A DNA stretch of 64,000 nt from Escherichia coli DSM 30083 = JCM 1649 = ATCC 11775 (GCF_003697165.2 NZ_CP033091.2:62001-126000), one strand, 5' to 3'; shown: positions 19,141 through 28,839, counted from the first letter of the stretch. The notes: generated from the letters alone by a model not told the origin. Numbers and translations: made by a program.

Positions 19141-20557
19141 CGTTGCCCCCTCCCTGGCTGCCGGACATAAACTGCTGCGGATTCAGGTTGCCCAGCTGCT
19201 TCAGCATCTGGTCAGTATTAAAGCCGTTAAGATGACTTTCAGCCGATGGCGGAACAGGAAGCGGACTTTCCGGATTGTCTTCTTCCGCTCTGCTCTGCGT
19301 GCGTTCCAGCGCCATCTCTTCCACGGTTTTCAGCTGGAAGCCGTCCTGGAACACCACGGTCACTTCGTTGCCCGCACCAATCGGTATCACCGGGTGATAC
19401 TGTTCGGCACGTTTGATGTAGTAGTCACTGAGCGTCTGTGCGGCTTTCGATGCGCCGCCACCGATACCCATTTTCAGGACATCACCAGCCCCGTAAGCGG
19501 CTGTGGCACCCAGCCCGACAGCCGGCTGGGAGGCGCGCTCCATTCCCTGACCAATACCGTCAACAAATCCCGCGCCCCATGCCCAGCCGAGGATTTTGCC
19601 GTTACGCATCACCACTTCGCCCTTGATACCGTTTTTACCCCGGAAGCTGACATGCCCCTTAATCGGCATATCAATAGTTTTGCCGTCCTTCAGGCAACTG
19701 ATATTGCGGGTGCGTACAATGGCACGCTCACTGGACACATCCCCCCAGGCTTCCAGACCCACAAAACATCCCGTTGCGTCATACGTCTTGCTGTTCGGCA
19801 TTTCCACCAGGCCGGTGATACGCAGCTGCATCGGCACCGTGGATTCATTACCGGTGACAGAGGCATTGGCATCCGCCCCTTCAATCAGCATGGCTTTCGC
19901 AAAACTTCCTGACGGAATGTACGGCAGTGATGGTCCCTGTTTTCCCTCATTACGGGTAAACACCTTACGCTGTATCCGGTTAGGCACCGGCACAGACTGG
20001 TACGTCACCTGTGGTGGTGGCGTGACACCATTCCCGGGATAAAACGCCGTCGGCGGTGGAACAGCAACGCTGCCCTGCGGCGGGAAGGATACGGGGGTGT
20101 TTCCTGGCTGTGGTTCGCCTTCCGGGCCGGGCGGTGAGGCAGGCATCTGCGGTACAGGCTCACCGGTCGCCGTGACGGGATTAGCACCCAGGGCTTTTAC
20201 CTGCTCTGCCAGGGCGGCATTGTCCTGTCCCAACTTTTCAATACGACGCTGGTCATCACCGCGCTGTTTGTTCAGAACATCCAGCTCACGACGGATTTCC
20301 TCATACTGCTTCTGCATCTGCGCTGCCGTCACCTGCATCTCGGTGGTGGCATGCTGACGCACCTTGTCATCAAAGGTCGTATCCACCACACCGGTCATAT
20401 CCGGCACAGGCTCCTGTTCAGCCACGGTTTCACCGTTACCGGACATGTCCACATCAGACAGATACAGTGCCCCACCAATCGCGGAGGCTGTACCGACAAC
20501 CACAATCCCCAGCCACAGGTACTGCTTGCGTTTCACAATGGTATTGATACTGGCCAT
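19130..20557 (-). CDS. traB: TraB, VirB10-like channel scaffold
   Basis: TraB is a 475-residue inner-membrane-anchored periplasmic protein that spans to the outer-membrane core. One membrane segment lies at about 14-32, followed by a coiled-coil stretch (about 75-120), a proline-rich region (about 125-185) and the conserved C-terminal TrbI/VirB10 domain. Its start overlaps the traK stop. Confidence 0.97.
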   Translation of the reverse strand: MASINTIVKRKQYLWLGIVVVGTASAIGGALYLSDVDMSGNGETVAEQEPVPDMTGVVDTTFDDKVRQHATTEMQVTAAQMQKQYEEIRRELDVLNKQRGDDQRRIEKLGQDNAALAEQVKALGANPVTATGEPVPQMPASPPGPEGEPQPGNTPVSFPPQGSVAVPPPTAFYPGNGVTPPPQVTYQSVPVPNRIQRKVFTRNEGKQGPSLPYIPSGSFAKAMLIEGADANASVTGNESTVPMQLRITGLVEMPNSKTYDATGCFVGLEAWGDVSSERAIVRTRNISCLKDGKTIDMPIKGHVSFRGKNGIKGEVVMRNGKILGWAWGAGFVDGIGQGMERASQPAVGLGATAAYGAGDVLKMGIGGGASKAAQTLSDYYIKRAEQYHPVIPIGAGNEVTVVFQDGFQLKTVEEMALERTQSRAEEDNPESPLPVPPSAESHLNGFNTDQMLKQLGNLNPQQFMSGSQGGGNDGK

Positions 20558-21285
20558 CAGTTGCCCTCCCCGTCACGGATGACATACACATCCATGCGCG
20601 CACCTGCCAGTAACTGGCTGGCAGGCTGGCTGAACATCACGGCACGGGTTCCCGGCTGCCAGAAGTCACTTTCCCGGATATTCAGGGCAGACAGCGTTTT
20701 ATTTTCCACGGCAAAGCGGACCATCTTCAGGTGATTCCCCGTCCATACGGCATCTGCCACTGAAGACAGCCCCGCCGGGGCCTGCAGGGTTTCCTTTGTC
20801 ACTGGGACCTGATACCAGCCTGCGGGTAATTTTCCGCCACGGACGGCCTGGCTGATGGTCACAAGCAGGGATTCGTAAGGCGTGGACGTTTCCCACGCAC
20901 CGGCTTCTTCTCCGGTTCCGCGCAGGTCACTGACCAGCTGAATGGTACGCCCCGCGCCTTCACGGGGAACGGCCTGAATGGAAAGATTCAGACCACGTTC
21001 TGTTTCCAGAATGAACGTAAAGGGCTTTTTGTTGACGGTGGCAACCACCACACCGCCGGAGGCGGTCTGCTCATTATTGGTCAGGGCACCATCCAGACTG
21101 TTCACGGCGATAATCCGATCACCGGGAACGGTAAACAGATTCGGGCTGGTATTGCTGATGGCAATACTGGCCTGACCACCGTTCACCATTGGCACCACGG
21201 TGGGGGCCAGCGTACCGTTTGCGGCCATCACGCTGCAGGAAAAAAACAGGCTGCCGAATATTATTGCCGTATTATTTTTTCTCAT
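20557..21285 (-). CDS. traK: TraK, secretin-like outer-membrane core protein
   Basis: TraK has 242 residues with a signal peptide ending CSVMAA. It is the VirB9-like/secretin-like component that bridges TraV and TraB. The gene overlaps traE at its start by 14 bases and touches traB at its end. Confidence 0.97.
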   Translation of the reverse strand: MRKNNTAIIFGSLFFSCSVMAANGTLAPTVVPMVNGGQASIAISNTSPNLFTVPGDRIIAVNSLDGALTNNEQTASGGVVVATVNKKPFTFILETERGLNLSIQAVPREGAGRTIQLVSDLRGTGEEAGAWETSTPYESLLVTISQAVRGGKLPAGWYQVPVTKETLQAPAGLSSVADAVWTGNHLKMVRFAVENKTLSALNIRESDFWQPGTRAVMFSQPASQLLAGARMDVYVIRDGEGN

Positions 21286-21838
21286 CGTCTGTTTCCCCGA
21301 AATTATCCAGCCAGGTCACCCCGTTTTCCCGCTTCAGAATAAGGATGTAATGTTTGATATCAGTGAAAGGTTTTGAATCACCAATCCAGGTTTTAAGCAC
21401 ACCTCGAATTTCCACACGGCCATACTGAGGCCAGACACGAACACTGGTCTGGAAAAAGGCTGAGTTCACGTTATCGTTTTTAATACGCTTCGCTTCTTCA
21501 GCCAGAATAACTTTCATCTGGTTCTGTGCGCCCGGGCGGATATATTGCAGAAGCGCCTGATGTGAGGCATCGACGGTTTCTGATGAAACATTCAGACGGA
21601 GGGCAATAAATGACAGCGCCATCTGCTGTAAATAAGAGGCGTCGGCACTGTTCTGTGACACGGCAAAGGGGGCATTAAATGCCATTGGCGTCACGGCAGT
21701 GCGTTGCTCATTCTGAAGACGGTAGTTATTCATCCCCTGAATGACGTTAACAGAGAGGCTGAGAACAATAAGCACTGACATAAATATAAAGGCGATGGCC
21801 ATTACACGACTGGTACTTAAACGGGCACCGTGTTCCAT
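21272..21838 (-). CDS. traE: TraE, VirB5/VirB8-like pilus assembly protein
   Basis: TraE has 188 residues with a single N-terminal membrane anchor (about 12-32) and a periplasmic domain. It is required for pilus assembly. Length and position between traL and traK equal those of F. Confidence 0.97.
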   Translation of the reverse strand: MEHGARLSTSRVMAIAFIFMSVLIVLSLSVNVIQGMNNYRLQNEQRTAVTPMAFNAPFAVSQNSADASYLQQMALSFIALRLNVSSETVDASHQALLQYIRPGAQNQMKVILAEEAKRIKNDNVNSAFFQTSVRVWPQYGRVEIRGVLKTWIGDSKPFTDIKHYILILKRENGVTWLDNFGETDDEKK

Positions 21839-21859
21839 ATAACAATCCTGGTATCAGTT

Positions 21860-22171
21860 CTATTTAATCCACTGCCGGAAACACGAATCGGGAACATTAT
21901 GAAAAATACCGCGCAGCAGGGCTGTTGGCATATACCAGTAAATCAGGTCACGTAACCAGGAACTGCCCCGCCCTTTTTTCAGTTTTTTAATCCCGAAATA
22001 AACCAGAACCGCTGCACCAATACCGAACAGATATTTCGATGTTGTGATACCCCAGCCAATACAGATTGCTGCGGGGATCAGTTCATCCAGTGGCAGGCCA
22101 AACCAGCGGCTCTGGTTGGTCAGTGTTTCCGGGAAACGATATTTCTTAAGTTTATTCTCGTCTCCCGACAT
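21860..22171 (-). CDS. traL: TraL, VirB3-like pilus assembly protein
   Basis: TraL has 103 residues with a central pair of membrane segments (about 30-62) flanked by basic stretches, the VirB3/TraL pattern. It lies between traA and traE. Confidence 0.97.
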
Positions 22172-22185
22172 CGTTTTATTTCCTG

Positions 22186-22551
22186 TCAGAGGCCAACGAC
22201 GGCCATACCCACAGCAATAAATACAGAGATGATGGCAAAACCGGCTAGGAACTTGACGTTTTTGGTCATCATGTACATGACAGCACCGACCAGAACTTCA
22301 GCCAGAACAACCCATTTAACAACACTGGAGTCCTTACCGAAGGTCGCCTTAACCGTGGTGTTACCGCTTGCCATCAGGTCCTGACCACTGCTGCCGGCGG
22401 CCATCGCCAGCTGCGGGAAGAACATCATCAGAACAGCAGCCGGGATCACTGCGCGAGCCAGGCGAAGCATATTCAGACGAGTGAATTTGGAAAAAAACGA
22501 CTTCTTTTTGACGGGCGCAGAAGCACCCTGAACACTTAAAACAGCATTCAT
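22186..22551 (-). CDS. traA: TraA, F-type propilin
   Basis: The propilin has 121 residues. The long leader ends at the leader-peptidase site AMA and mature pilin begins at about residue 52 ([10 protein letters not shown]), giving roughly 70 residues with two hydrophobic helices. TraQ assists insertion and TraX, not in this window, acetylates the N terminus in F. The mature part reads as F pilin. Confidence 0.98.
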
Positions 22552-22583
22552 AAGTTACCTCAATTTCGGATAAATGAATAAAA

Positions 22584-22979
22584 CTAGAGTGTATTAAATG
22601 TTATATCTTCCTCTTTATCTGCCTCCCTGAATATCTCCGAGTTATAAAAATCAGGAAACTTGATCAAATGATCAATAACTCTGTCTGCAGCCTCATCTGT
22701 TTTACACCATCCACTACGATTTTTGGCTGCAATAAGTAGCTGGTTAGTTTCATCATCCAGACGCATTGTCAGATACTTAACCAGCGACTTACCATAGATA
22801 TTCCCTGCCCTGTTAAACTTTGGATAGCGGTGAAGATGATCTTTAAGTCTTATTACTGCCTCAAACGATCGACTTCTTCCGCTTCTGTTACTTGCCTCAA
22901 TTAATAGACTTTCCACATCTACAGGTAATTTTAGTTTTACCATCTTACCTGTTGCAGAACGTGTACCAAATCTTTTCAA
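22584..22979 (-). CDS. traY: TraY, oriT-binding ribbon-helix-helix protein
   Basis: TraY has 131 residues containing two tandem ribbon-helix-helix repeats (about 13-50 and 67-105), as in F TraY. It binds near oriT, helps TraI nick, and activates the PY promoter. I use the TTG start at 22979, which is the known start in F and has GGGAGG upstream; a GTG six bases earlier is also in frame. Confidence 0.94.
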   Translation of the reverse strand: MKRFGTRSATGKMVKLKLPVDVESLLIEASNRSGRSRSFEAVIRLKDHLHRYPKFNRAGNIYGKSLVKYLTMRLDDETNQLLIAAKNRSGWCKTDEAADRVIDHLIKFPDFYNSEIFREADKEEDITFNTL

Positions 22980-23077
22980 TAACACCTCCCGCTGTTTATC
23001 TTCTGGTTACCACTTATGTTTGCAGAATAATCAGAAAAGGTAAATAGACGGAAAGTCTATATTTTATTAACACCTTA

Positions 23078-23767
23078 TTAACGCGTATTTATGATACACA
23101 TAGCTTTCTCGTATAAATAATAAATAAACTTTTTATTGTAGAGTAAGATAATTAACTCATCTTTATTAGAAACAGAGAAGTAGTCGCATATCAGAGATGC
23201 GTGTTTCTTTGATGTGGAGATGGATATATTTAATATTCTTGCTATAGCATTATGACTGATTCCGGTGCTATATAAGTAAAAGACATCATTTACATATGAT
23301 GATACAGAAGAATCATCACTCATTCTTCTGATTATATTTCTGATATCATCACTGACAATCGTTTTTTGATTATAACTGTCTTTATGACGAACATGAGCAG
23401 CATCATAAAATTGCCACAGAATAATATTTCTGTGTCCATTAAGAAATGACTGGACAGATATTGTCCAGAATCTGTTCTGAATAAAAACATCCTCTACAAG
23501 ATTAAGATGCGTATGCTCATTCCTATATGCTTCCATCTCTGTGACAGAGATCAATTCACAAAAATCTCTCTGCGACAGAAGCCATTTTTCAGCACTTTGA
23601 TCTTGTGTAAGAAATGACTCATGAAACAGCGTATTGCAAAAAATAAATTTTCCAGTTTCGTCCCTGATACAGGCTGGATTTGGATAATCCTGAATAACTG
23701 CCGTCAGATTTTCCAGCAGATCTATTTGACGAGCATGTTTTTGTTGAATACGATCCATCGGATACAT
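23078..23767 (-). CDS. traJ: TraJ, activator of the transfer operon
   Basis: TraJ has 229 residues from MYPMDRIQQK at 23767, preceded by GGAGG; the frame extends upstream but that part is the leader covered by finP. It has an N-terminal PAS-like domain and a C-terminal helix-turn-helix (about 175-205). TraJ relieves silencing of the PY promoter. The allele reads as F-type, so FinP/FinO control is expected; finO lies outside the window. Confidence 0.96.
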   Translation of the reverse strand: MYPMDRIQQKHARQIDLLENLTAVIQDYPNPACIRDETGKFIFCNTLFHESFLTQDQSAEKWLLSQRDFCELISVTEMEAYRNEHTHLNLVEDVFIQNRFWTISVQSFLNGHRNIILWQFYDAAHVRHKDSYNQKTIVSDDIRNIIRRMSDDSSVSSYVNDVFYLYSTGISHNAIARILNISISTSKKHASLICDYFSVSNKDELIILLYNKKFIYYLYEKAMCIINTR

Positions 23768-23839
23768 AGGAACCTCCTCACAAAGGATTCTATGGACAGT
23801 CGATGCAGGGAGTTCACGTCTCCCTGCATCGGCGATTTT
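23761..23839 (+). ncRNA. finP: FinP antisense RNA
   Basis: The plus-strand sequence opposite the traJ ribosome site and start folds into two hairpins. The second is a strong GC-rich stem (GATGCAGGGAG with its complement) followed by a T-run, acting as terminator. This matches F FinP in layout and size (about 79 nt). FinP pairs with traJ leader RNA to block translation with help from FinO. Ends are estimated. Confidence 0.9.
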
Positions 23840-23953
23840 CAATTTCAAATTTTAACGTGGCATTAACCACGTAATTAATATACTAATTATCTTTCGTACT
23901 GTCACCTTTTTAAATCATAAAAACTCTGATATTTGAACGAAGTCAAATTTCTT

Positions 23954-24337
23954 TTATTCATCATCATTTTTTGGAAAAAATCGTTCCATCTCAGATGATA
24001 CCTTCTCCCTGATATCTTCAACCATATTGGCATATTCAAACTTTGGATTTCCGGAGACATGAGGACTGAGAGACTCAATACCCAAAATTTTCGCTACTGA
24101 TGATTGTGTTTTTACAACGCATTCAAGAAGCAATTTATTAAACTCAGTCTGATTAAATGCAGACTCTTTACGCTCCATCTGAGCCTCATGTACACGAAGC
24201 CCCAGTTCAAGAAGCATTGAAGCTGTTGCTGAAAAACTGACATCTTTTTCCCTTGCCCCTTCCTGTCGACGCTTCTCAATAATCGCATTTATTTTTTCAT
24301 AGGCATCATTGCTGATATACAGGTTCACCTTAGCCAT
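23954..24337 (-). CDS. traM: TraM, relaxosome DNA-binding protein
   Basis: TraM has 127 residues: an N-terminal ribbon-helix-helix domain (first ~50 residues) and a helical tetramerisation domain. It binds sbm sites near oriT and contacts the C-terminal tail of TraD. The allele is F-type. It is transcribed away from oriT, with its own operator sites in the 60-300 bp upstream. Confidence 0.97.
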   Translation of the reverse strand: MAKVNLYISNDAYEKINAIIEKRRQEGAREKDVSFSATASMLLELGLRVHEAQMERKESAFNQTEFNKLLLECVVKTQSSVAKILGIESLSPHVSGNPKFEYANMVEDIREKVSSEMERFFPKNDDE

Positions 24338-24394
24338 TAGAGATTACCTTTTTTGAACATAAAATAAAGTTAATTTCGAAACACTAAAATTCAT

Positions 24395-24720
24395 AATGCA
24401 AACAGGGACGCACCGCTAGCAGCGCCCCTAGCGGTATCCTATAAAAAAACACACCGCGCCGCTAGCAGCCCCCCCTAATATAAAATAATGTTTTTTATAA
24501 AAATAGTCAGTACCACCCCTACAAAACGGTGTCGGCGCGTTGTTGTAGCCGCGCCGATACCGCTTTTTTAAATATCATAAAGAGAGTAAGAGAAACTAAT
24601 TTTTCATAACACTCTATTTATAAAGAAAAATCAGCAAAAACTTGTTTTTGCGTGGGGTGTGGTGCTTTTGGTGGTGAGAACCACCAACCTGTTGAGCCTT
24701 TTTGTGGAGTGAGTTAAATT
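24395..24720. other. oriT: oriT, F-type origin of transfer with nic at about 24660/24661
   Basis: The interval between traM and the transglycosylase gene contains the F-type nic sequence GCGTGGGGTGT^GGTGC on the plus strand. It also holds AT-rich IHF-type stretches, a GC-rich inverted repeat around 24526-24566, and CGCTAGCAGC repeats near 24415-24475 in the TraM/TraY binding area. The nicked strand leads 5'-first to the right, so the genes from 24.7 kb onward are the leading region and the tra genes enter last. Confidence 0.95.
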
Positions 24721-24751
24721 ATTTACGGATAAAGTCACCAGAGGTGGAAAA

Positions 24752-25261
24752 ATGAAAAAATGGATGTTAGCCATCTGCCTGATGTTTATAAATGAGATCT
24801 GTCTGGCCACTGATTGCTTTGATCTTGCAGGCAGGGATTACAAAATAGATCCTGATTTACTGAGAGCAATATCATGGCAAGAATCCCGTTACCGGGTTAA
24901 TGCCATCGGTATTAATCCGGTAACGGGATATGGCAGCGGACTGATGCAGGTAGATTCCCAGCATTTTAACGAACTGGCCCGCTACGGAATTAAGCCGGAA
25001 CATATGACAACAGATCCCTGCATGAACATTTATACCGGTGCTTATTATCTGGCAATAGCATTTAAAAAATGGGGCGTCACCTGGGAGGCCGTTGGTGCAT
25101 ACAATGCCGGATTCAGGAAAACCGAACGCCAGAACCAGAGGCGTCTTGCCTACGCATCAGATGTTTACCGGATTTATACCGGGATAAAAAGCAGTAAAGG
25201 TATCCGGGTTCCGACCACGAAGAAATCACTTTCCCAAATGAACAGTGTGCAGAACAATTAA
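24752..25261 (+). CDS. Gene X/orf169-type lytic transglycosylase
   Basis: The protein has 169 residues with a signal peptide (about 1-19) and a soluble lytic murein transglycosylase domain: catalytic Glu in SWQESRY, then GLMQVDS and the AYNAG motif. Homologues open the cell wall for the transfer apparatus (P19/VirB1/IagB group). AGAGGTGG precedes the ATG. It is the only leading-region gene here on the plus strand and the first to enter the recipient. Confidence 0.95.
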   Translation: MKKWMLAICLMFINEICLATDCFDLAGRDYKIDPDLLRAISWQESRYRVNAIGINPVTGYGSGLMQVDSQHFNELARYGIKPEHMTTDPCMNIYTGAYYLAIAFKKWGVTWEAVGAYNAGFRKTERQNQRRLAYASDVYRIYTGIKSSKGIRVPTTKKSLSQMNSVQNN

Positions 25262-25520
25262 TATTGTATACATTGTCAAATACCGGTTATGCCGCGACAG
25301 CGGCATGGAAGGCCACACACAAAAATATCATATGAGTGATAATGCTGACTGGCCGAAGCCCCGCAAAGCGGGAACCCATATTATATATATCCGGTAACTG
25401 CGTAGCCTCCTGCCAGACCATTTTTCGCGGGCACAATATTTACAGACTACCGAAAAGCCAGTTGATGAAATTGAGGCATATCAGACGACATAGCAATGCC
25501 GAAGGATGACAATATAAGTA

Positions 25521-25547
25521 AAGCCCCGAAAATTTTTCGGGGCTTTA
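25521..25547. terminator. Bidirectional rho-independent terminator
   Basis: The stem AAAGCCCCGAAAA pairs with TTTTTCGGGGCTTT, ending in a T-run on both strands. It separates the plus-strand transglycosylase gene from the minus-strand leading-region genes. The 260 bp upstream, after the transglycosylase stop, hold no gene. Confidence 0.85.
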
Positions 25548-25556
25548 CCTATATTA

Positions 25557-26378
25557 TCACGACTTCCACTCCCTGAACTGTTCGGCAATCATCCATAATG
25601 CTTTGTTGATTCTTATATCACCATCAATACCTGTAATGGCTCTTGTCCTGGTATTTTTCCCGGAGGCACTTCGCCCCGATAATCCACCTTTTATCATATT
25701 CTCCTGAACCCGCTGCCAGGTTGTCCAGAGATCGTTCTGTTTATCCTCCCGACGACGGGGAGTAATTATCTGTTCAGGCGTCACCGGCGTTTTATTTTCA
25801 TCTTCATACCTGACCATCAGTGCAGCTCTGCCAAATAAATGTTGCTCGTCACTGTTAAGATGAATTTCTTTCATCGCCTCCATATTATCAGTGACCTTAT
25901 CAAAGACACCGAGCACTTCATACGCTCCCTCGATAACCTGCCCGACAATATCACCTTTATGTGGAACGCGGATTTCGCCAAAATTATTTCCGCACACCAG
26001 GCCATTTGTGCAGACAAAACGAAAAATTCCGGGGATCATCTGATAACTGGATGAACCATCATGTGAATTAAGCAGGATAATTTCAGGAACTTCCTGCCCG
26101 TTAATATGCCCTTCCCTGCGAAGACGTAACATATGTTTACTGTATTCGCGACGTCCCAAATCACGAACCCGACTCTGACAGGCAAAGAATGGCTGGAAAC
26201 CTTCATCACGTAACTTATTGATGATATTGATTGTTGGAATATACGTATAACGTTCACTCCGGGACTCATGTTTATCACCGGAAAACACCGAAGGCACAAA
26301 CTGCATTAATTCATCATCCGTTAAAGGACGTTCACGGCGGATGGAATTATACCGACCAAAACGGGAAGCTAATCGCAT
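25557..26378 (-). CDS. yubP: YubP/Orf273, DUF932-family leading-region protein
   Basis: The product has 273 residues from MRLASRFGRY at 26378, matching F Orf273; the upstream in-frame extension lacks support. It belongs to the DUF932 (phage/plasmid-like TIGR03299) group. The visible core includes the FRFVCTNGLVCG motif. Function is unknown; the family is common in leading regions and may act early in establishment. It is followed by the strong terminator. Confidence 0.92.
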   Translation of the reverse strand: MRLASRFGRYNSIRRERPLTDDELMQFVPSVFSGDKHESRSERYTYIPTINIINKLRDEGFQPFFACQSRVRDLGRREYSKHMLRLRREGHINGQEVPEIILLNSHDGSSSYQMIPGIFRFVCTNGLVCGNNFGEIRVPHKGDIVGQVIEGAYEVLGVFDKVTDNMEAMKEIHLNSDEQHLFGRAALMVRYEDENKTPVTPEQIITPRRREDKQNDLWTTWQRVQENMIKGGLSGRSASGKNTRTRAITGIDGDIRINKALWMIAEQFREWKS

Positions 26379-26496
26379 AACAGCTACTCCTTTATGAAAG
26401 AATAAATTTAATAAAAAATTTTTCCGCTTAATATCATCCCTCCCGATCTCCATTAACAAGATTGCAACAATCAGGAGGGATATTCATCACATCCGG

Positions 26497-26784
26497 TCAG
26501 CAGATAGCCCGGATATCGAGGCCGGTACGCTTAATCTGACGCAGGAACTGTTTGAAGTGATCGGCTTCCGCAATGTTGATATGGCGGAACTGCGTATCCA
26601 CACCCCGGCTGAGCGCATAGCTATAGCTGAAGGCCATCTTTTCCGGGTGGCTTTTGCGATATTTTTTCAGCTCAGTCAGGCTGCTGAATTCCAGGACGTC
26701 CCACTCTTCCCCGGTGTATTTTTTCTTCCCGGCAACAAGAAGCGTGTACGACGCGATGTTAACGTGGATATTTCGGGTACTCAT
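26497..26784 (-). CDS. yubO: YubO/Orf95, conserved leading-region protein
   Basis: This is a 95-residue soluble protein of unknown function, conserved next to yubP in F-like plasmids. It starts MSTRNIHVNI and is preceded by AGGAGAAAGC. It lies just downstream of the first Frpo-like repeat in the minus-strand sense, so it could be expressed from the single-stranded promoter on entry. Confidence 0.88.
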   Translation of the reverse strand: MSTRNIHVNIASYTLLVAGKKKYTGEEWDVLEFSSLTELKKYRKSHPEKMAFSYSYALSRGVDTQFRHINIAEADHFKQFLRQIKRTGLDIRAIC

Positions 26785-26823
26785 CCTGCTTTCTCCTCTC
26801 TCTGGTTTTCAGCCCCCATCATC

Positions 26824-27360
26824 TGTTGAGTTTCGGGAGCCGCGGTTTTGACGTTTTGCGGGGACCTGCCGTTTGTTCCCTCCGGTATTCACCATCACCT
26901 GTTTGAGAACCTTCGCCGCAAGGGGCATCACTGCCACGGCCTGACGCACCTGTCCTGGGCAGAACGCAAAATTTTTTACCGGGTTTTGGGTAAAAAATTT
27001 TGTGGGCTGTTCATTTACCCTGGACAGTCAGTGCGGCAGGTTGTGGCTGTATCAGCTCCCGGCGACAGGGGCTTAAACAGGTGAATGGCACCGGACACAA
27101 CAACGGGCAGGAACCCGCCGCAACGACGTGAAGCGCGGTTTGCGAAACGGCGTTGCCCCTTACATCCCGGCGGCCTTTTGCCGGGATGCCGGGAGCGCAG
27201 GCCACGGCGCGACAGAGGCGGCGCGACCGGAACGGTCGCTGCAAGCCCGGGGTTTCGCGTCAGGGATGGAAGCCCGCCAGGGCGGAGACAGCTCCGCTGG
27301 CTCCGTTCACGACAGCCCGCCCCGCCAGGGGGACGCCCGGAAAAGGCATAAGCAGGAGAA
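26824..27360 (-). repeat. Leading-region repeat 1 (Frpo/ssi-like single-stranded promoter)
   Basis: This ~0.5-kb unit is repeated at 32214 and 35475. It starts with TGAGTTTCGGGAGCCGCGG and contains an A/T-rich hairpin at 26967-27002 and several GC-rich inverted repeats. In F, sequences of this kind fold in single-stranded T-strand DNA into a promoter (Frpo) that starts early expression of leading genes. Reading frames inside it (both strands) are low-complexity Arg/Pro/Ala products and I do not call them genes. The following 320 bp up to hok hold GC-rich hairpins, one of which probably terminates hok. Confidence 0.8.
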
Positions 27361-27682
27361 CAACAAAACAGACAATAATCAGGGCAGCAGTAATCAGAGT
27401 CAGAACAGGAGGAAAAAGAGAATAATCAAAGGGAAGGTGATGTGATTTCTGACAGGTCATAAACAGAGAAGGCGGGGGAAAAGAACGGGCGCCGCAGGCG
27501 CACGTTCATCCCCGTTCCCGGAGGGAAACGGCCTTCCTGGCAGTCTGGTTGTTCATGCCCGCACAATGCCAGCAAGGAGAAAGGGGCCACCGGCGAACCA
27601 GCAGCCCCTTTATAAAGGCGCTTCAGTGCAGTCAGACCAGCATCAGCCCTGAAAAGGCGGGCCTGCGCCCGCCTCCAGGTTG

Positions 27683-27844
27683 CTACTTACCGCTGGATTC
27701 GTAAGCCAAACTTGCCGTAACCTCCCTGTATCCGTCCTTCAGCCGGACTTCGCACAGACGATTCCGGGTCAGGAGTGTGAATATTAACAACGTGCAGCAC
27801 ACGATTAATACGCACCAGATAAGGGCGTTTCCCGGTAGTTTCAT
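27683..27844 (-). CDS. hok: Hok-family toxin of a hok/sok (flm-type) system
   Basis: The 53-residue product begins MKLPGNALIWCVLIVCC and ends SLAYESSGK. One membrane segment is followed by the LCEVRLKDGYREV motif typical of Hok/FlmA. Hok depolarises the inner membrane in plasmid-free cells. GGAGGAG precedes the ATG. It lies where F has flm, downstream of psiA, and was too short for simple ORF calling. Confidence 0.95.
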   Translation of the reverse strand: MKLPGNALIWCVLIVCCTLLIFTLLTRNRLCEVRLKDGYREVTASLAYESSGK

Positions 27845-27902
27845 GGTTTACTCCTCCTTGCATTAAGCACGGTAAGAGGCCATACTGTTGTTGATCAGAC
27901 AT
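27687..27902 (-). CDS. mok: Mok-like overlapping frame controlling hok translation
   Basis: A 71-codon frame from ATG 27902 (MSDQQQYGLL) overlaps almost all of hok in another frame. This is the mok/flmC arrangement, in which hok translation depends on mok translation and sok RNA blocks mok. The peptide itself need not matter. Confidence 0.7.
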   Translation of the reverse strand: MSDQQQYGLLPCLMQGGVNHETTGKRPYLVRINRVLHVVNIHTPDPESSVRSPAEGRIQGGYGKFGLRIQR

Positions 27903-27950
27903 ACAGGGGGCCTCGTGGGTTAATGAAAAATTAACTACGGGGCTTTCTGC
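27897..27950 (+). ncRNA. sok: Sok-like antisense RNA
   Basis: The plus-strand stretch opposite the mok start contains the Sok signature GCCTCGTGGGTTAATG...ACGGGGCTTT: an interrupted stem whose 3' half ends in a short T-run. Sok is the unstable antitoxin RNA that pairs with the mok leader. Ends are approximate. Confidence 0.75.
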
Positions 27951-28119
27951 CTTCTGCCACACAACACGGTAACAAACCACCTTCACGTCATGAGGCAGAA
28001 AGCCTCAAGCGCCGGGCACATCATAGCTCATATCCCTGCACGCTGACCACACTCACTTTCCCTGAAAATAATCTGGTCGTTCAACCAGTTCACGGGTAAT
28101 CCGTGTGATTATTGCCGCA

Positions 28120-28839
28120 TCACGCTGCCTCCCGGAGTTTGTTCGGCACCATCCACCGCTCCATCTCACGGACAGCATGACCGGCCTCTCTGGCTGCCAG
28201 ACTGGCTTCCGCGATAACCTGCCAGAATGGCATATCCTGCCACTGCCAGCGTTCCATTCCGGCCAGTGACGGAAAACGCTCGCCCCACTGCCAGAACAGG
28301 GGTTCCAGGTCATGCTCTGCCACCCGGTCACTCCAGCGTGCATGCCAGCTTCCGACTGTTTCCGGTGAATGAAATGCCAGTTCGATTTCAGCCTGAGCAA
28401 CCAGCACCTGGTACGCACGGGCTTTCTGCTCTGCCTCCCTCGCTTGCTGGCGGCTGTACTTCTGCATGACCAGCGCGGATTTATGGCGACTGCGTTCCCT
28501 GACACGAAACCGCACCGACGGGAACAAGCGTTCTGCTGCATCGCCGGGAAGGGGAAGGAGGCAGACCTCGCCCTGTGTTTCAATCAGCACATCGATGGCA
28601 CACAGCCACTGAAGACGGTTGCCGTGCAGTTCTTCTGCGGTCAGGGACGGCATGAAAAATCGCAGGTCAGACAGCGAAATCCGGCGGCTTCCGTTCAGAC
28701 AGCGGAAAAATGCTCCCGCATACGGATATTCCGCCAGCGTGTTTCCCTGATGGCGGCGTTTTTCCGTCTCCGCCACCGCCCGCCATGCGGCCTGTTGCTC
28801 TGTGCTGAGGGGAACCAGTGCCCGTGAACGTGCGTTCAT
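28120..28839 (-). CDS. psiA: PsiA, plasmid SOS-inhibition region protein
   Basis: PsiA has 239 residues, as in F, rich in Trp/Arg/Ala. It is encoded directly downstream of psiB with a four-base overlap (ATGA). Its own biochemical role is unclear. Because psiB carries an amber codon far upstream, translational coupling to psiA may be weakened. About 275 bp separate it from hok, with no gene. Confidence 0.95.
   Translation of the reverse strand: MNARSRALVPLSTEQQAAWRAVAETEKRRHQGNTLAEYPYAGAFFRCLNGSRRISLSDLRFFMPSLTAEELHGNRLQWLCAIDVLIETQGEVCLLPLPGDAAERLFPSVRFRVRERSRHKSALVMQKYSRQQAREAEQKARAYQVLVAQAEIELAFHSPETVGSWHARWSDRVAEHDLEPLFWQWGERFPSLAGMERWQWQDMPFWQVIAEASLAAREAGHAVREMERWMVPNKLREAA

Noticed and set aside
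27085..27445. Overlapping long frames in the Frpo-like repeats (also near 32476-32895 and 35650-36107)
   Set aside because: They are Arg/Pro/Ala-rich frames present in several phases at once in GC-rich repeat DNA, without ribosome sites; better explained as non-coding structured repeats.
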